A stretch of DNA of 64,000 nt, taken from Clusia tigrina. Lineage: Eukaryota > Arthropoda > Insecta > Diptera > Clusiidae. The notes below the pieces were generated by a model that made no database searches, was not told the DNA's origin, and was given only the letters and a program-made list of their open reading frames with translations. Where the stretch lies: assembly GCA_920105625.2 (NCBI GenBank), contig OV050033.1:129703821-129767820 (forward strand), written 5' to 3'. Positions 44,270-55,540 of the stretch are shown piece after piece. The first letter of the stretch is position 1. Each line of letters starts with the position of its first letter. Position numbers and translations under genes: made by a program.

Positions 44270-45250
44270 GATATGGTATACCATAATGGTGAGACCATCA
44301 CCTATGGTTCTGGAGCCTGGTCAAATAGAGTCAGACTTAAGACAGCGATATGTGCCTTAAGTAAAGTACAACGCCTTGTCTGTCTTGTCACCACTGGAGC
44401 TATGCGCACCTGTCCAACGGCAACAATGGAAGATATACAAAATCTAACACCTTTACATCTATAATACAAGACTCGTCTCTGAGGGAATCAAATTACACTC
44501 AAAACAAATGGAGTAACAATTCATCTCAAGAATACGGTATACTAAAATCTCATCAGGATTTTATGCTAACAAAATTCATTGATTTAAGTTAAGTTGCAAA
44601 TAAGAATGGAAAGGTCTGAAAAGTAAAAACTTTGAGAAAACTCCCTCTTACGGAACTGGGGCAGGAGTATTTGGACCAAGTACTGGAAGCCAATGGGTTA
44701 TTTCACAAGCATTTTTCAAGTGGAGATTCATGCTATTGAACGATGTGCGTAGTTCAACACTTAAAAGAAGTATCGGGGGAAAAAACATCGTGATACTATG
44801 TGATAGTCAAGCAGCATTTAAAAGTTTGAGGTCTAATCTTGTATGGTACTGTATTGGGAAACTGATCTGAAGTATCCAACAAGATATCCCTAGTGTGGGG
44901 ACCAGACCATATAGGAGTAGAGGAAAATGAGAAGGCTGATAGCTTAGCAAGGAAGCCGAGACCTCTCAGTTTAATGGCCCTGAATCCTTCTGTGGACTAT
45001 CATCCAGCACCATTGGAGGTCTGCTAAAGAAGTGCACAGATGCAAAAAGAAGTCAAAACTGGACAAATCTAACGTGATTAAGACAATTCAAATATCTTCT
45101 GGAGGTCTTTAATCCTAAAAGAGCTAAAGAGTTAATTAATATGCCTCTGAGTAAATTGAGAATCACCACAGTCGTCTTAAGCGGATAGGTTGGAAAGTCT
45201 GAAATTAACCTCACAGAAGATCTGTAGATGAGAATATCCTTATCTTTTAA
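44270..45250 (+). mobile_element. LINE fragment: RT C-terminus, RNase H and tail
   Basis: On the plus strand, 44280-44463 reads RLKTAICALSKVQRLVCLVT, then GAMRTCPTATMEDIQNLTPL, a typical RT C-terminal region. After decayed sequence, RNase-H parts follow: the GTGAGVFGPST region near 44655, ILCDSQAAFKSL near 44790, and GVEENEKADSLAR near 44925. Near 45120-45190 comes RAKELINMPLSKLRITTVVL, the post-RNase-H segment. It has multiple frameshifts and stops. Confidence 0.75.
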
Positions 45251-46383
45251 ATAAATAGGGGCATCACAATATCAGATATATCAGGTCGGGGTGTTTAAAT
45301 AAATCTAGTTTAATCTAATTCGGTTGATTTCTGTTGCAAATGTACTGGACTCTGTTTCTGTTGCCGTTTCTGCTTTATGTCACTCTGCACCTGAAGTGAG
45401 ACGATGGGTTCACGAAACTTGGATTTGAAGTTTTCTGGAGGAATTCTGTTTGGATTGAGATTTCACTCGTAAGATGGGTCCATGAAGCTTGTAACCACGG
45501 AATCATAATAATGCTAGTTTCTAGTACGGGAGCACACCTCCACTTATTAACTCATCCATATCTACGCTAGAAGAATTACTAATTTGTTGTATACTGTATC
45601 GAATAATGTTAAAATATGTTTTTATTGCTTGACAAATTATACAACAACATTTCCAAATCTCACCTCGCACTTTGCTCTACGGCTGGGCGTGTACTTTACC
45701 CCCCGAGAAAATAAATTAAGGGGTGATACTTAATGCGAGTTCAAGCTCCAGCCACATAAATACTCGTATATAATTCAATTTTTAATAATAATTTTAGTTT
45801 GTTCTTTAACAATGCTCGAAGATACCTTACAATTTTCAAAAAATACCTGGAATTTTTCGATCAACCGCTCTTCAGATATTGTCAAAATTTGTTTCAGTTG
45901 TTTATATGTCAGTTTTGAGCGCAATCTGCTAGAAAGTGTGTGCGTAAAAGCTTTGTAAGCAAGTCATTTTTTGGTGTATTCTGCCTTGTTCGAGAAATCT
46001 GTGGAGATTATGTCGCGGGTACCCGCAGATAAGTAAAATACATCGACTATCTTCGGACGCAATAACTCCGGTTCTATTAGACTCAATGTCATGAACCTTT
46101 CTGTCGCATGTAATAGATGGCCTCACTACAAATACCTATTTCCTGTTTACTTTGGAATGCACCTTGTATAATATTGTAGTATCAGTTTGTTCCCATATTT
46201 TTTTTGAGGGGCGTTATAATTCCATTGATGATAGGTGTGAAATATGCTAGGTAAAGAAGAAAAATGGTATATTGAAAATTCTAGGTGATATATTCATAAC
46301 TAAAGTATTGCCTAGACTAGTTGGAGGAGTTTCGATATACACTTTATATAGATTGAAATATTATGTTCCTGATGCCATCAATA
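45251..46383. other. Intergenic, nothing recognised
   Basis: No gene could be supported. The minus-strand open frame 45929-46126 has no recognised motif. Confidence 0.4.
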
Positions 46384-46830
46384 TTAGGTTAGATTAGGTC
46401 CTCGTGGCAGCCGGACCAACAGACCAACTCACTCAGGCCACTATGGGTCCATTGCCATACCACCGAGTAACACCGCACCTCTGCCTTACTCGTCAAACCA
46501 GCCCTAATGAAGCGCAGGATTTGTTTGACCTTCGCGCCGGACACTTCTGTAAGAGAGTTGAAAGCGTGTTTGCCTCAAGAGCCCGCTCTGCTTCTAGTTA
46601 GAGCCGGGCACCTACAGAAGAGATGTTCCACAGTCTCTTCCTCCTCCTCATCCCTACGGCTACATTCGCCTAGTCGTTACGCAAGTGCCTGCGTCTGCCC
46701 AAGACCCATTGGCCTCACTCACGACGCTATCCTTCAACATTTGTTTGAAGGTGGCAATTGGTATTCCAAGCTCGCATCTGTCAGTACCCAGAGGAAACTT
46801 TGTACCCCGATTGGCCTTTTTTTGTTTCCT
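46384..46830 (-). mobile_element. LINE 3' segment, second copy
   Basis: Closely similar to 31128-31450 (shared ACTATGGGTCCATTG, CTTCGCGCCGGACACTTC and GAGCCCGCTCTGCTTCTAG), and more distantly to 4620-4760. It begins at AGGTTAGATTAGG, the presumed 3' terminus of the minus-strand element, and stops where the RNase-H part would begin. Confidence 0.7.
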
Positions 46831-47039
46831 TAACAGGAAATACTTTCAGAGGCCTCTTCCCTTAAAGCACAAATCTGCTATTAGTATCATTGGATTGTTT
46901 GTACTGATTCCTTAACTGGAAATACTTTAAGAGGCCTATTCCCTTAGGGAAAAAACTTGGAGGTGTTGTGAACTTCTATTATTTATCTTCAAAACATTTA
47001 TCGACCACTGGCTGAATAGCGCAGGTCAACGTCAAGCAA

Positions 47040-47260
47040 AATAGTTCCTAATCCCAGCAATATCACATTAGCTACTACTACGCTAAGCAGGGTAGAGTTA
47101 AGAATTTGATCTGGGCACTTTGCAGGCCCCTGCAACATGATGTATCACCTAAAAAAGTTGGGGGCTTCCGACGCTGATTCTGTGAAATGGCTATTAAAGA
47201 ATCAGAATACATTTTCTGCGAATGTCATGCACTGGTCAGACAATCGTTTCACCACGGCGG
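47040..47260 (+). pseudogene. LINE C-terminal tail fragment
   Basis: GHFAGPCNMMYHLKKLGASD near 47115-47175, then, after a one-base shift, AIKESEYIFCECHALVRQSF. Together they match the LTGHC...YIFCECPAL layout of the LINE C-terminus. An ATT/AAT run follows near 47284-47302. Confidence 0.55.
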
Positions 47261-47433
47261 TGTCATTATCCCTTGGAGTCGAATAATAATAATAATAATA
47301 ATCTTCAAAATATGACAAAAGAAGCTTTTCTTTAAAATAACTGGGTGATCCAATGAGTACTGTAATATCATTGCCCATCAGGTGAGTAAATTTATATTGC
47401 ATATAGTCTCTGATTTGGCCCACTGTTCCGCCA

Positions 47434-47693
47434 GCTTTAGCTTGTAATTTTAGCGCTTTTACTATGGCCCACTGATCATCGTCATCGCACTCCGAATGGT
47501 TACGACGCTGCTGCCTGGCTGTGGCTCTTCAGTTGCAAAATAGACGACGCCGCAGGCGAAAGAAAATGCGCGAGTGATAAACAATTAATAATAATAACAA
47601 CAAAGAAAGAGTGTGAAGAAATATACACAGCAACAAAAACAAAATACCGAAGTGAAACAAATTAAATTGGATAAACAGATAAGGCACTTAAAC
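47434..47693 (+). promoter_or_regulatory. Upstream region and probable 5' UTR of the CRAL-TRIO gene
   Basis: It directly precedes the start codon. A TTCAGTTG word near 47526-47533 resembles the insect initiator (TCAGTY), with CAA-rich leader-like sequence after it. No TATA box is seen at the expected distance. This is a weak prediction. Confidence 0.25.
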
Positions 47694-47778
47694 ATGGTAA
47701 ACAAAAAAGAATTGGAGTTAAAATTGAAAGAGTTGCAGCTGTGGTTCGAGGAAAATTCAAAATTACCCGAAGAAATTG
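47694..47778 (+). CDS. CRAL-TRIO exon 1 (28 codons + 1 base)
   Basis: MVNKKELELKLKELQLWFEE and KLPEEI, donor ATTG|GTAAAT, phase 1. The length, phase and LQxWFEENxKLP motif are the same as in the exon at 57618-57702, indicating paralogous genes. Confidence 0.8.
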
Positions 47779-50164
47779 GTAAATTAAATAAAAGGAAACA
47801 TACACCTACCAGTGAATAAATCGAAAAGTGGCAAAGTGGTCGGGAAGTGAGGGGGAAGCATATATAAAGTGCCATAACCACCACAAAAGTCAATATAAAC
47901 AGTGTCCAATAACCTAGCAATAAACATGTCAAATCTGGGTATTGTATGCCTCGTCATCGTGTCATCGTCTGAGACGTCCACTACGGATATTATGCAAATT
48001 GATCGGACAAACTCGAAAGCGAACATTTACTTGTGAGATTGCATACAGGGTCCAAAGTGCTTGCACTGTAATTGCCGTTTCCTAAAACATTCAAATAAAT
48101 TGCTTAGGGGATTAGCAGGCAGAATTGTTCATACTCGTATCGCACTCGCTATCAGCGCATTTATTGCTGGCTGACAAACGTAATTGATACCGGTTCATAC
48201 TAAAAATACTGTAGAGGTCAAACAGAAGACGGAAAACGCAGTGTCTGTCACACTAAACTAAATAAAATATTCATTAATTCCAGTTCAAGCCTATTCAAAC
48301 AAAGCTTAGCAAGTGCAGGGAGAGGGTTCAAGCAATATATTGTGACAGAGTAAGCTTTGGAAGGCTACTTGTACATCTTTAGAAATCCGTTGCATCTAAT
48401 ATTAAGAGTCCATTGAAATCACATATTAAGAGCAGTATTGAAATGTGTTTATTGAAAAGTCTTAAAGTTAAAAGGTGGTTATGGCCACCTTGACTGGTGA
48501 CTTATCTCACTTATTTGTATCGCTCAATTGAAGTTAATCGCTATCTTATCGATCTTTGTCAATTTTTAAATGCATGCGGGCGAAGAAAAATATAAACACT
48601 GATAACCTAGAAAAATTCTTAAGGCAGCAATAAGTTCGTGCAATTTCTTTCTTGAAAACTTTTATTTTATTTCTTTTTGTTGAATAAAACTACATACTAC
48701 GATATACATTTAATAACCTGGACCGCTAGAAGTGAGTTGAAAAATACAGTTTAGAAAATGGACCTATCTCGAAAACCTGATGCATGCACCCAAGTACTAA
48801 CGGTATTTCCAAGTACCAATGAAAAAGTAAAAATTAAGAAGCATTTACATTTTTTTATAAGGAGCAAAAAGTTCATGCAATTTATACCCATAAACTTATT
48901 TTGAACCCTCACTTCTCAGCTGATTTTTCGAAATTAAAAATAAAAAGCCTGGTAAAGTTCTAAAAAAGATATCTATCTGAAATTCTAACAATCAACACAT
49001 ACTTTGTTGGAACAGATGATATGTCGTAGCCCTTAAAATGTATAGAATATATCGTTTGCTCTATCATAGTATTGTTGGTTTATCTCAACCTCCCCCAGTC
49101 TTTTAACGACTTCCCAAAGTCACTTCTCAACATGCCCCAGTCCATTCACACCCCATATAGCATCCTATAAAGTAACTATTCCCGGAAATTCTCCATATTT
49201 GTATGAATACCTATACCCTGATTTTCTTCACTTGTTATTCTCAGACCCCCAATTGCTAAAGCGCTTTCTGAAATGCATGCACTACGATGTCGAGGAGACC
49301 AAAAAACTAATCGAACTAAATTACATGCTCCGGAATAAGAATCCACACCTATTTTTGAACAGAGATCCTGACGATGTGAATACAGAGAAGTCACTGGTGG
49401 CCACGTAAGTAAAACCCCCCGGCTAAATAGAGGAGATCACTGCCCATGTATAGAATCTAAATTTGCAGTGATATGGTCCCATTGCCGGGTCTAACACCAG
49501 AACACAATAAAATACTAATCTACCGCTTGGTGGACTACGACCCCAGCAAGATGAGTAGTCTGGAAGAGGCTAAAATATTCTTCTTGACAACCGACTGCCT
49601 CTTCACCATGGAAGATGGGCCAACGAAGACAACCGCAAATGATGATGCTGATGATAATGATGATGACACAGCTGAGTGGGCGGACCATATGGCGGCTGGT
49701 GAGGTGCAAATTGTAGATATAGCCGGTTACAGTATGAGTCATGTGGCCAGGATCTCCTTCATGACATTCCGCGCCTATATGAAATACCTGCAAGAGGCGT
49801 ATCCGGTGCGTTTGCGTGCAATGCATATCATTAATTGCCCTTCGTTTCTCGACAAAATGGTGGCCATTATGAAGCCTTTCATCAGTGATGAAGTATACAA
49901 AATGGTAAACTTGACTTGAAATTTATAGGGTGGGCTTCTGTTTGAAACAGAGGAGGAAGCTAATGCCCCGGCGCATCCTGTATAAAATTTTCTATAATCC
50001 TTATAAAATCTTCCACTGTCTAGATACATTTTCACACAGGTGGTTTGGAAAGCTTGTACAAACACGTGCCCCGGGATATGCTGCCCGAGGAGTACGGCGG
50101 GAAGGCGGGTTCAATGACGGACTTGAAGAACGAATGGCGGAAAATCTTAAAGGAGAAAAGGTAA
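47694..50164 (+). CDS. CRAL-TRIO lipid-transfer protein (four exons)
   Basis: Exons 47694-47778, 49245-49404, 49469-49904 and 50024-50164 join in phase (1, 2, 0) to 273 residues. Such proteins bind a small hydrophobic ligand (tocopherol, retinal or phosphoinositide in characterised members) in a cytosolic pocket and move it between membranes. Insects have many paralogs and the ligand here is unknown. Residues 1-81 form the helical N-domain (WFEENSKLPEEI, LKRFLKCMHYDVEETKKLIE). The lipid-binding fold follows: GEVQIVDIAGYSMSHV, PVRLRAMHIINCPSFLDKM, MKPFISDEVYKM|IHFHTGG, and the closing PRDMLPEEYGGKAGSM. An acidic insert (ANDDADDNDDDTAEW) sits about 60 residues into exon 3. The C-terminus stops 17 residues after the GGKAG motif, shorter than usual. 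Confidence 0.85.
47779..49244. other. CRAL-TRIO intron 1
   Basis: A 1466-base intron without recognisable genes. It is AT-rich, and the acceptor is TTATTCTCAG at 49244. Confidence 0.6.
49245..49404 (+). CDS. CRAL-TRIO exon 2
   Basis: Begins by completing the Asp codon (G|AC) as DPQLLKRFLKCMHYDVEETK and ends GCCAC|GTAAGT in phase 2. The HYDVEETKKLIELNY and RNKNPHLF words are hallmarks of the insect alpha-tocopherol-transfer-like group. Confidence 0.85.
49469..49904 (+). CDS. CRAL-TRIO exon 3
   Basis: A 64-base intron precedes it. It starts TTTGCAG|TGATATG (TDMVPLPGLTPEH) and runs to TACAAAATG|GTAAAC, phase 0. It carries most of the lipid-binding domain and the acidic insert. Reading past the donor would add only VNLT before a stop. 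Confidence 0.85.
50024..50164 (+). CDS. CRAL-TRIO exon 4 and stop
   Basis: The acceptor is CACTGTCTAG|ATACAT, which gives IHFHTGGLESLYKHVPRDML and keeps frame with exon 3. A nearby CACACAG at 50039 would be out of phase and would remove the conserved FHT. The frame ends AAAAGG-TAA at 50162-50164. Alternatively AAAAG|GTAAAT at 50160 could be a donor to a further exon. I saw none downstream with the usual family C-terminus, so the stop is preferred. Confidence 0.75.
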   Translation: MHFHTGGLESLYKHVPRDMLPEEYGGKAGSMTDLKNEWRKILKEKR

Positions 50165-50640
50165 ATGGGATAACAAAATTAGATGGGAAATTCTTCTACG
50201 AATTTGATGAATATCTTAGAATGCTATAGAAGGCATTTGATCAAGAAAAAATATATATACATACATATATATATAAATATATTTATATTTTTATTATATT
50301 TATATTATATTTTTTTATATTTTTTATAATATATTTTAGACCACAATCCCAATTTCTTCCAACTAGAAACAAATTATGCTTTTAACAAAGGGACCCATAA
50401 TATTGACGAATTTCATGTGTGTTGACTTCCAAAAGCACATGTGACAATTCAATACAGGACAGCACTCACAATTTACATAAAATTATAAAATTTTTTTAAA
50501 TTGGGGGTTTATTCAGAATGAGGCGTTAAGTGCTTAAACAACTTTTAAGGGGTGGAACCTAGGATGGAACCTATCCTAATTTAGAATACAGACTCATCCT
50601 AATTTAGGATTAGGAGAAGTTATTTTCGTAGTACCACACA
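50165..50640. other. Downstream of the CRAL-TRIO gene
   Basis: Probable 3' untranslated and intergenic sequence with an AT dinucleotide-rich patch near 50250-50340. No gene was found. Confidence 0.45.
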
Positions 50641-50879
50641 AATAGTTTTTTCCAAAATTATCCAGATTTTGCTGGAGATTGCATAAGGTTGTACTTTTCT
50701 GGCGAACTAGCCAGCGCCGGTTGCGCAGCCAGCCTCATAGGTCGAGAGACATACCATGGTATCAACTGAGCCAAGGCTAAATCAAGCGCAGACAACTGGG
50801 AACATAGTCTCAGAACGTCCCATTGGGAAGGTGTACAAGGGCTTCGCCAAAACAAAAGACTTGTAAGGCCATTTACCTA

Positions 50880-51165
50880 GAAAAGGGAACTGCGCAATAT
50901 GTGCAAAGCAGACATAAGGAAGATAGTAAGTTTTCTCTCAGGTCACTACTACCTGAAATATCACCTTACTAAAATCCATCTTCTTGACGACACTGAGTCT
51001 AGACGAAGTTGAGACCACAGAGCACATACTGTGCAACTGCATTGCGTTAGCAAGGACTAGAATGCACATATTTCACCGCGACCAACTGGATCTGGTGGAA
51101 ATAAAAAATGCTCCTGGAAATGGACATTCTCAATTTCATCCACAAAGCGGAAAAGATATGGGAAG
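50880..51165 (+). pseudogene. LINE C-terminal tail fragment
   Basis: The plus-strand frames give SGHYYLKYHLTKIHLLDD (post-RNase-H segment) and, in another frame, DEVETTEHILCNCIALARTR, the terminal knuckle. At least one frameshift separates them. Confidence 0.6.
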
Positions 51166-51199
51166 AACAGACTTTCTTTCCTTACTTCCCTTCTTTAAA

Positions 51200-52163
51200 C
51201 AAGGAACATCTAGGTAGAAAAGGATCTGATGACTTAAACTGGGATGCTTTGACATCACCAAACGGATGAAATGATATGACATTACTGGAAAATACTGGTC
51301 GGATCGGACAGTTGTGACCAATAGATCTCTCAGTTTTTCCCACTTTAAATCCTAAAAAAAGGTATGTGAAATGACTCTTCATAGTAAGGATCCACCCAGT
51401 ACTTTAAACAAAGTAGTTTCCAAGTTGTTTGGTTATATAGTGAAGAGAATACTTGTTATCAGAATTCCTTTTTATATGCGACGAAGCACATGCAAAGGAA
51501 AAATGAAAATGTGCTTATTGTAGAATTGGCACATGTGCCACACCACACCGCTTCACTGTAGCGTATAAGTTCCACAAATAATTAACGCAAATAAGCAGCA
51601 CATCATTGGAGCTATTTGCAAAGTACGTCCCCAAATTATGGACTCTAGACTGACAAATTGGATTGACATTGGATTGGCGTCAACAAAGCCAACCATAATG
51701 GCCTGAGTGGGCTCTCATAAGGGGGCGGCCACTTCTACCCCTACTTATCTAAGCCAACCGTGACAACTTTTGGACTCAAGTTGTATTCTATAAATAATAT
51801 TTTCAATGTCGCCGCAATTATTGGAAACAATTCAATAGAGTAGTTTTAATAGTCACTTCAAAAAGACACTGTCAAATGGCCCCGCTCATATATACGCACA
51901 TGTGACAATTCTATACATAGATCATATTTCACACATGTGACAATTCTATACTTCGAAGAGATTTCTGTGGGAATTCTCCATTAACCAAGCCAAGGTAAAA
52001 GATATAACTCAAACATGTGTGCTGTAAGTTAATAACACTGTCTAGATTACCCTTGTTAGTTAGATTAGGTGACCTCCTTTGAGGTTCTCGGAGATTTTTA
52101 AAATTGACAAAACTATTAAACCAAGTCCATTGTTGTGTTCCCAATGGAACTTCATATACAGAA
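51200..52163. other. Intergenic, nothing recognised
   Basis: A short duplicated word, ACATGTGACAATTCTATAC, occurs at about 51898 and 51933 and, partly, at 50438. No gene was found. Confidence 0.4.
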
Positions 52164-52560
52164 TCATTGAAAATGTGGAAGATTTTTAGCAATCTTAACT
52201 TCCCGTAGGTGCTTGCATTCAAGGGCCAAATGATCGACAGGGGCTAAGCCGCTGATTGCTATAATTTGCGGCTCCGACACAGTACGGTAAGCTGAAGCTA
52301 CCCGCAGAGCTGCAGTGCGTTGTACGGAGAATAAAACCTTCCTTCTGACGTGCACCTTCAAATTGTCGTTACTATACAACAGAATGGAGTGCGTTGTCGT
52401 CAACAAAAGCTTCCTCTTGCTGAATATCGGACCTCCGATGTTTGCCATTAGGCTGCTGAGAGACAATACTATTCAATATACGAAGCGTACAAAGCTTTCG
52501 AAGAAGCCCACGAGGTGGTTATATACATGGCACGTTCTGCTCTAACTTCATCTTCTTCGA
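52164..52560 (-). pseudogene. LINE RT C-terminal fragment (R1-like)
   Basis: On the minus strand: SLMANIGGP followed by KRKLLLTTTHSILLYS, then VQRTAALRVASAYRTVSEPQ. This is the PR-S-RRLLxxVxHSxLLYGAP...VQRxxALRxxxAYRTVS signature found in R1/TRAS-type reverse transcriptases just after the polymerase core. The sequence upstream of 52466 belongs to it in a shifted frame. It is inactive. Confidence 0.7.
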
Positions 52561-53186
52561 CAGACGATACAGGTACAATGTGAAACAACAGATCAAATGT
52601 GAAACTCGAATTTCAAAATTGACAAAGGTCATAATTGATGGAAACTCTTCATTCTTCAGCTTAAGAGATATGGTTCAGTAGCTGAAAATACCTCGAGAAC
52701 TTATTTACTATAATTTAGGGGAACAGATTATGACTTGATATAAGACATTTCTTCATTTCTATGTATAAGACATTTCTTCAAAAGATGCAGAGCTGAAGAC
52801 TGGAACTGGACTTGCAAACTTGGCAACAAACTGCGATATGCCACTTCGGTTTGTGGCCGGAATAGAGGAATCCACTTCAAAGTGGTTCATATATTCATGT
52901 TGAATGTTCTCTTAAATTATTGTCTTATTGACCATTCTGAAGTTCTTTTTGAAAGATCAAACAGTCAAAAAAGAGGCTTATTTCGGCATTATAACGCATT
53001 TGAGAAAGATTTTCTGGAAGAGCGCAGATTTGTGGAAGAACAAATCTTTGTATTCTGCTAATATAAAACACCATCTCTGTTAGCGAACTTTTAATAAAAA
53101 AACTAAACGAAAATCATCGAAAAGCACAGTGTTCAGTAAGGAAATATATCTCCAGGCCAGTGGCGTAACAGTAGGGTGGCAGGATT
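52561..53186. other. Intergenic, nothing recognised
   Basis: No gene or repeat was recognised. Confidence 0.4.
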
Positions 53187-53450
53187 CCAGGGAACAAGTT
53201 CAAGGTAGATGGTTCCAGATAGCAGGTTCAAGGTAGCACGATCCATGTAGCAAGTTCCATCAGGTTACAGGTCACAGGTTCCAGGTAGGAGGTTCCAGGC
53301 AGCAGGTTTCATGACGCAGGTTCCAGGGAACAAGTTCCAGGTAGCATGTTCCAGGTAGCAGTTTGCAGGTACCAGGCGGCAGGCAGCAGGTTCCAGGCAG
53401 TATGTGCCAGGCAGCAGGCTGCATGTAATAGGTTGCAGGGGTTCAGGCCC
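53187..53450. repeat. 14-bp minisatellite
   Basis: About 18 imperfect units of TTCCAGGTAGCAGG and variants over about 260 bases. Confidence 0.8.
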
Positions 53451-53667
53451 GAAGGGGCTTCTAGCGCTCCGAGTACCCTGGTATCAAATGCAAATACTTA
53501 ATTCGTCGAAGGCTCAAGCCATACAACTTGCCAATGTGATTACGCAACTGCTCCGGGAGATCCATATTATTCCTATTCCTATACCACACCAAAATTGTTC
53601 GTACCACTTCGTTTTTCGGTTTATTAAAGATGAGAAAAACCCCTCTTTTTATGAAGTACCTCGTAAT

Positions 53668-53795
53668 CCTGGGCTGATATGACATTGGCGTCGTAGACAT
53701 GTAAATAAATAATCGCAATGTGCGAAAGAGATAATTATATGTACAGCTTAACTGTGAATTATCGTCGTTTCTCTCTTGTTGTACAGACTGTATAG
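53668..53795. repeat. Dispersed repeat, copy 2 (pair with 32755-32885)
   Basis: Same orientation and high similarity to 32755-32885 (CATTGGCGTCGTAGACATG, AATCGCAATGTGCGAAAGAG). A degenerate extension lies on the left (GAAGTACCTCGTAATC). It is non-coding. Confidence 0.75.
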
Positions 53796-54885
53796 CAGCA
53801 TTGTGGGGAATATTTTGGAGACACCAACATTGATATTGGTATATTATGTTATATTCAATAATTGCCTCAACTTAGTTGCCGGGAGCTTAAACATAGGTTC
53901 GAATATGTTCTTCAACAGAAACAATATCTTAAAATTTATTTAAATAGTGAAGTTTAATAATAAGCTTATAATTAATAATACAATGGTGTAATGATCTGAC
54001 TTCTCTACAAAGCTTAGTAATCTTCCTGAACCCATTCATCTTCGACCATCAACCTTATAATTTTCATTAAAATCCCATTTCATTTTCATTTAAGAACTTA
54101 TTTAATGGACCCAAAACAATGGAAAATTGCTCAAACCGAGACACGTGGACGTTGGTTATGGTGGTGAACACAGTAACAGTAATTATATAGTTCAATATCA
54201 ATTCAAATGGAATACCGAACCAAACAAAGCAACGATGATGTTGTGATCGTATAAAAATATTTTCAAAATATACCTCATACAATAGATTAAATTATACACG
54301 TAACTTTAAAAAATATATTTTATAATAAAATTTGATTCGTTTATCCGCACATAAATACAATTAAAATAAAATTTAATAGTCAATAACGGTGGATAATGAA
54401 CCCATCTGTATACATGGTGGAATGGAATATAAGCAGCGTAATGTTGTACGTGTCCAGCGGAGTTAATTACCTCCATTTGTAGGAGAACATTAGAAGCTAC
54501 TTGGATAGTCATAAAAATTCCGCTGGTTTACAGTCTAAGGTAGTTATAGAGAATTTTATGTACTCTATTTAGTTAAAACTCAGGGAGCTACAGAGTTAGA
54601 GATGAATAATTTATAGGTGTTTATTAAGAAGGTTATAAATGGACTCAGGCATGGAGCACCACTGAATAATAATTAGTATACAGAGTACTTTGGTTCAGGG
54701 AAACTTATATACTAAAAGTGTATAGTGGTATAGTTATTAATAATTATATTTTCTTTTGTAAACAAATAAATAAAAATATTTACTAAAAATTTATAAAATA
54801 TGTTCCATCTTCTCACACAGCAAAAACATATTCATATTGAAAGAATCGATTGTAAAACTCACTGTAATGACGAAGTTTAGTTTGT
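53796..54885. other. Intergenic, nothing recognised
   Basis: AT-rich. No gene was found. Confidence 0.4.
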
Positions 54886-55165
54886 AGTATTTATTATTAT
54901 TATTATTACATTGTTATTATTACATTATAAAATGATTATTAATATTATTACATTATTATTATTATTATATTATTAAATTAATATTATTATAACATTATTA
55001 TATCATAACATTATTATAATATTATTATAATTATTATATTTTAACATTCTTATTATTATTATATTATTATAACATTATCATTATTATTATTCAAACATTA
55101 ATATAATTGTTATATTATAACATATTTATAATTTTTATATTATTATAACATCATCATTATTAATT
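54886..55165. repeat. Imperfect (ATT)n tract
   Basis: About 280 bases of TTATTATTA and TTATTATAACA variants. It is low-complexity. Confidence 0.85.
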
Positions 55166-55540
55166 TTTCCCCCCAGATAGAGAGGGTATAAATGCCTATT
55201 GCATCAACAAAACTATCGTCACAGATTTGGTATGTGAGGGTTGCACTCACTACAACATCCCCTCCCTCAGTGAGAACATCTCTCCACCCTGGAACCCTTT
55301 TCATACTTCTTTCAAGGTGGAGAAATTGTCACTTCGTCCTTAGTGGACTCTCAACGTTATTCCTGCGTGTAGGACCCGCTTTTCCCGCCGGCGCTCTGTG
55401 GTCCCAGTTCTCTTTGCTGCTTACCATGACGTTCACAATGTTTTCGGAAGATAAAGTTTTTCCGATTTCCATTTACAGAGTGGTACCCTCTATTCACCAC
55501 CTTGAGTGCATAGACGGCGATAGCGTTGGCGTATATGCAC

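Noticed and set aside
50040..50160. Exon 4 starting at the CACACAG acceptor (50039)
   Set aside because: Phase does not match exon 3 and the conserved FHT residues would be lost. The acceptor at 50023 fixes both.
49930..50229. 99-codon plus-strand frame after CRAL-TRIO exon 3
   Set aside because: It overlaps exon 4 in a different phase. The phase giving IHFHT and PEEYGGKAG is the conserved one.
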